64,000 nt of DNA, from contig NZ_JBHSAB010000020.1 of the NCBI RefSeq assembly GCF_042649825.1, positions 1 to 64,000 of the forward strand, written 5' to 3'. Shown here in pieces: positions 62,954 to 64,000 of the stretch; the stretch's first letter is position 1, and every line of letters begins with the position of its first letter. The DNA comes from Legionella_C dresdenensis. Its GTDB lineage: Bacteria; Pseudomonadota; Gammaproteobacteria; Legionellales; Legionellaceae. Position numbers and translations under genes: made by a program. The notes under the pieces were generated by a model. It was not told the origin of the DNA. It searched no databases and was given only the letters and a program-made list of their open reading frames with translations.

Positions 62954-63238
62954 TTAAGCACCTTTAGAGCTAAAACGAGCACAGATTGCTTCTATTCGAT
63001 TAGATACATTTCTCTCAGGACTCTCTACTTGCGCAATCATTCGTCTGGCTAATTTGGCTAAAACCGGATTTGAATTTTTATAATAAGGCAACATAATTAG
63101 TGCTATTGATAATGACCATCCACGCCCTCTTCCCGACAGACAATATATTGACGATATTACTTTATTTGAAAGGTGGTGGGGAGAAGATAACTTGTGCTTA
63201 TTAAGAAGAGGTTTTGGGATATTTATATTAATTCCCAC
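62954..63238 (-). CDS. doubtful small protein
   Basis: A 94-residue frame starts at GTG right after an in-frame stop and has no good ribosome-binding site. The sequence (IYCLSGRGRGWSLSIALIMLP, then a basic Arg/Lys-rich C terminus) has no known relative to me. It may be a fragment of a lost gene or noise. The weakest call in this list. Confidence 0.3.
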   Translation of the reverse strand: MGININIPKPLLNKHKLSSPHHLSNKVISSIYCLSGRGRGWSLSIALIMLPYYKNSNPVLAKLARRMIAQVESPERNVSNRIEAICARFSSKGA

Positions 63239-63267
63239 TTAAACAGAGATAATTTCTTGAATCGAAG

Positions 63268-63314
63268 TGTAAACCTCCCATATTTAGGATGCCACTAAAT
63301 ATGGGAGGTTTACA
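63268..63314. terminator. 20-bp perfect hairpin
   Basis: Arms at 63268-63287 and 63295-63314 (core aacctcccatatttag) pair perfectly with a 7-base loop. The hairpin follows the membrane protein gene on the minus strand. No T run follows, so it may be a small mobile-type palindrome rather than a classical terminator. Confidence 0.6.
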
Positions 63315-63352
63315 AACAGTATAAAGCGTTTAATTCGCTCTCGCTTCAATCT

Positions 63353-63949
63353 CTATTTGTTTTTTATAAATATCAAACGGATTTTCGTAATAACGCATAC
63401 TACGATATGAATACAAAGCACTCCAACTAAACAAGAATAGTAAAATTCATCTCTAGCATAAATTGAAAAATAATTTCTATAAGCTAGCAGATTGATAGCG
63501 GTAATTACAAATATAATGAGATAAAATATAAAGAAAGTATATTTTTTATGATGTTGTTCTAAAGCTATTGCAATAATTGAATATATTAGGGAGTAGATGA
63601 TTCCTATCAGACTAAAATAATATAAAGTAAAAACCCACCATGACCTAATATCTACATTAGAATAATGAATTAAAAAAGAGAACATTTCAGCAGCAATAAT
63701 ACTATAAAATATTAAAAACAAATCTCTTCTAAATGCCTCTATTTTATTTGTATGTGCTTTTCTAATTAGAGGTAATGTATTGTATGACCAAACGCATATT
63801 CCAATGATAAGCGGTAAGGTTAAGCTTATATCTTCGAGCCTTATTACATTAAAATGGTTATTTATTAAAACGAATGCTGTATATATATTAATTAAATATA
63901 TGGAATAAACATTAAAGTATTTAATTAGTTTTAAATGAGGGGCAGCCAT
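63353..63949 (-). CDS. multi-pass membrane protein of unknown function
   Basis: The 198-residue protein has about six hydrophobic helices (ININIYTAFVLI, LTLPLIIGICVW, LIFYSIIAAEMFSFLI, LYYFSLIGIIYSLIYSIIAIAL, FFIFYLIIFVITAINLLAY, YYSCLVGVLCIHIVVCVI) and basic loops. The ATG follows a very strong ggagga site. No domain was recognised. Its base use is very AT-rich like its neighbours. Confidence 0.75.
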   Translation of the reverse strand: MAAPHLKLIKYFNVYSIYLINIYTAFVLINNHFNVIRLEDISLTLPLIIGICVWSYNTLPLIRKAHTNKIEAFRRDLFLIFYSIIAAEMFSFLIHYSNVDIRSWWVFTLYYFSLIGIIYSLIYSIIAIALEQHHKKYTFFIFYLIIFVITAINLLAYRNYFSIYARDEFYYSCLVGVLCIHIVVCVITKIRLIFIKNK

Positions 63950-64000
63950 AATTTTATTCCTCCGAAATTAAGGCAGAGTATTACGCTTAACCCTCACTGT

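Noticed and set aside
62954..63238. Transposase remnant
   Set aside because: No DDE or HTH motif could be seen; kept only as a doubtful frame.
1..64000. tRNA or rRNA genes
   Set aside because: Intergenic gaps were read and no cloverleaf or rRNA-like stretch was found by eye.

Overview
The window looks like a chromosomal segment of a gammaproteobacterium, most probably a host-associated member of the Legionellales or a relative. This rests on the surA-pdxA-folA and amgK-murU/lptD neighbourhoods, a FadE-type acyl-CoA dehydrogenase, an EF-P/EpmB pair, several large orphan proteins that resemble secreted effectors, and a chlamydia-type V-ATPase. The taxon is inferred from gene content; no rRNA or tRNA gene was seen.

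Positions 1-25 kb hold mostly core genes. A small Cys-rich secreted protein is followed on the minus strand by surA-pdxA-folA with overlapping genes. An 8.8-kb plus-strand gene for a 2940-residue protein with a SecA-like ATPase core lies between surA and lptD, which are usually adjacent. Divergent from lptD are amgK-murU (peptidoglycan recycling). Then come an orphan protein, fadE, a small chrA-ppk1 group, and epmB divergent from efp.

Positions 25-35 kb mix a RimK-like ATP-grasp enzyme, three large unrecognised proteins (26.5-29.0 and 30.8-32.5 kb), a Tyr/Gly-rich lipoprotein, yajQ, a DUF488 gene, ychJ, a divergent Nramp transporter and pncC. Several dispersed inverted repeats, including a MITE-like family of about 110 bp, sit in the gaps.

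Positions 35-52 kb are an energy and transport region: aqpZ, ackA and fabI on the plus strand, then a long minus-strand series read from 51.8 down to 38.0 kb: PHB depolymerase, phosphate acyltransferase, V-ATPase B-D-I-K-E-DUF2764-A, and an RND pump with its adaptor. Most junctions overlap by 4-20 bases, so PHB breakdown, acyl-phosphate metabolism and the V-ATPase may be co-transcribed. The V-ATPase order is a circular permutation of the chlamydial one.

Positions 52-64 kb are accessory and visibly more AT-rich toward the end: an LRR-like protein, a duplicated Cys-rich secreted protein, outer-membrane barrels, an SDR, a LOG-type protein, an HxlR regulator, a methyltransferase, a two-domain acetyltransferase and orphan secreted or membrane proteins. 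The most notable item is an overlooked 29-codon gene at 60091-60180. It encodes a Lys-rich leader and a C-terminal GYCGPGTCIG core. It has its own promoter and an intercistronic hairpin, precedes a His-rich 147-residue protein gene, and shares a control region with a divergent methyltransferase gene: a candidate undescribed peptide natural-product (RiPP-like) locus.
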